From Stieleria tagensis (GTDB lineage: Bacteria > Planctomycetota > Planctomycetia > Pirellulales > Pirellulaceae), in contig NZ_JAMYFE010000019.1 in assembly GCF_024129865.1 (NCBI RefSeq), forward strand, positions 1 to 64,000: a stretch of DNA of 64,000 nt, in the 5' to 3' direction. Below, piece by piece: positions 63,084-64,000 of the stretch. Positions within the stretch are counted from its first letter, which is position 1. Each line of letters begins with the position of its first letter. Made by a program: the position numbers and the translations under genes. A model generated the notes under the pieces. That model ran no database searches. It saw nothing but the letters and a program-made list of their open reading frames with translations, and was not told the DNA's origin.

Positions 63084-63965
63084 TTAGCGACGGGCCAATA
63101 GGAACACCGCCACGCCGGTCCAGACAAAACTGAAACCGACCAGCGTGGCGCTCGAGAGAGGTTCGCCGAAATAGAACACGCCGACGATGAACTGCAGCGT
63201 CGGCCCGACGTATTGCAACACGCCGATCAATGACAGAGGCGCGCGTTGGGTGGCCGCGGAAAACAGTGCTAGCGGCACCAACGTGAATAGACCGCCCAAA
63301 ATCAACAACCAATCTTTGTTGACATCCCCTTTGCCAAAATCGCCGCCACCGGACTGATAGATCCAGGCCAAATAGATCAACGTCGGCACCACCAACACGG
63401 ACGTTTCCAGCACTAGTCCGTTCATCGCGTCCAATCGGGCGCGTTTCTTGATCAACGCGTATCCGGCAAAGGAAGTGGCCATCGCCAGCGAGACCCAGGG
63501 GACTTCGCCGGCAGCATACGTCATCACCAGCACTCCGATGGCGGCCAGCCCGATCGCGAACCACCGCGATCGGCTCAAATGTTCGCCCAACACAACCACA
63601 CCCAACAGCACGTTCAGCAGTGGGTTGATGTAGTAGCCCAGTGAGGACAGCAGCACACGATCATGCGTGACCGCCCACAAAAACGCCAGCCAATTGATGG
63701 CGATCAAGCCGCCGGCCATGCCATAGGTCACCCAGGTCTGTCGCTGTCGCAAAGCTGCCAGCAGCGACTGGCGGTAGTCCCGACTGCCTCGTTGGAAGCG
63801 AAACACCGCAACCAATAACGAGAACACGAACGCCCAAACCACCCGGTGCCCGACCAGCTCCGCCGCCGGCGTCCCCCGCAACAAACTCCAATAGATCGGG
63901 AATACCCCCCAGATCGTGTTGGCAGCCACAGCGAAGAAGATTCCCCAACGGGTCGATGCAGACAT
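63084..63965 (-). CDS. rarD: RarD/EamA-family transporter
   Basis: A 293-residue inner-membrane permease of the drug/metabolite transporter superfamily with about ten hydrophobic helices. Family landmarks are NTIWGVFPIYWSLLRG near the start, NWLAFLWAVTHDRVLLSSLG, YYINPLLNVLLGVVVLGE and LQYVGPTLQFIVGVFYFGE. RarD was named for chloramphenicol sensitivity, but its substrate is unproven. The start ATG 63965 gives MSASTRWGIFFAVAANTIWG. No other gene is seen in the last 35 bases of the window. Confidence 0.95.
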   Translation of the reverse strand: MSASTRWGIFFAVAANTIWGVFPIYWSLLRGTPAAELVGHRVVWAFVFSLLVAVFRFQRGSRDYRQSLLAALRQRQTWVTYGMAGGLIAINWLAFLWAVTHDRVLLSSLGYYINPLLNVLLGVVVLGEHLSRSRWFAIGLAAIGVLVMTYAAGEVPWVSLAMATSFAGYALIKKRARLDAMNGLVLETSVLVVPTLIYLAWIYQSGGGDFGKGDVNKDWLLILGGLFTLVPLALFSAATQRAPLSLIGVLQYVGPTLQFIVGVFYFGEPLSSATLVGFSFVWTGVAVFLLARR

Positions 63966-64000
63966 GCGATAAATTGGGGGATCCTGGCGTTTGAGCCAAT

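Overview
The window looks like chromosomal DNA of a planctomycete of the Pirellulaceae (Rhodopirellula-like) type. This is judged from gene content alone. There are DUF1552/DUF1592 and DUF1501/DUF1549-DUF1553 gene pairs, a DUF1559 pseudopilin followed by a small lipoprotein, three sulfatases, a secD-secF fusion, SGNH hydrolases, proline-rich secreted proteins and frequent Tat signals. No phage, plasmid or insertion-sequence gene was recognised. The spaces between genes carry several families of palindromic repeats.

Layout. 1-3771: a BlaI-type repressor with a perfect double operator, coupled to a BlaR1-like M56 peptidase fused to secretin-like and OstA-like regions. 3772-8382: folD, a siroheme sulfite/nitrite reductase and a sulfatase. 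8606-13867: a 1753-residue protein with a transglutaminase-like region, DUF4011, an SF1 helicase and a nuclease-like C-terminus; it is the best candidate for an under-described system. 13864-24000: an envelope block on the minus strand with yajC, secDF, an M28 peptidase, an OmpH/Skp chaperone, lpxC, lpxA and a GnnA-like dehydrogenase. 24250-25491: a DegT-family aminotransferase whose reading frame contains four hairpin repeats. 25500-32640: a composite repeat element, a membrane protein of unknown function, an SGNH hydrolase, a PHP phosphatase, a DUF2293 protein and an SGNH-TPR protein.

33020-42490: DUF1559 pseudopilin, lipoprotein, tRNA-Leu(CAG) with a terminator, a proline-rich secreted protein, a CDP-alcohol phosphatidyltransferase, a second sulfatase, an acyltransferase-acyl ligase fusion, a stand-alone WYL-like protein and a predicted pseudokinase. 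42762-52565: DUF1552 with DUF1592 (plus strand), then ABC-F and DUF1549/DUF1553 with DUF1501 (minus strand). 52713-64000: a methyltransferase, a secreted isoaspartyl methyltransferase homologue, a Cys/Pro-rich protein, aconitase with a TPR protein, an unknown membrane protein coupled to the third sulfatase, two tiny exported proteins and rarD.

How the genes fit together (inference). Much of the window serves the cell envelope: lipid A synthesis (lpxC, lpxA, probably a 3-amino sugar branch through the GnnA-like enzyme), protein export (YajC/SecDF), periplasmic chaperoning and phospholipid synthesis or remodelling. A second theme is degradation of sulfated substrates and sulfur handling. Six convergent gene pairs end with abutting or overlapping stop codons. 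Starts were moved from the longest ORF where a Shine-Dalgarno sequence, signal peptide or family alignment argued for it; such cases are stated.
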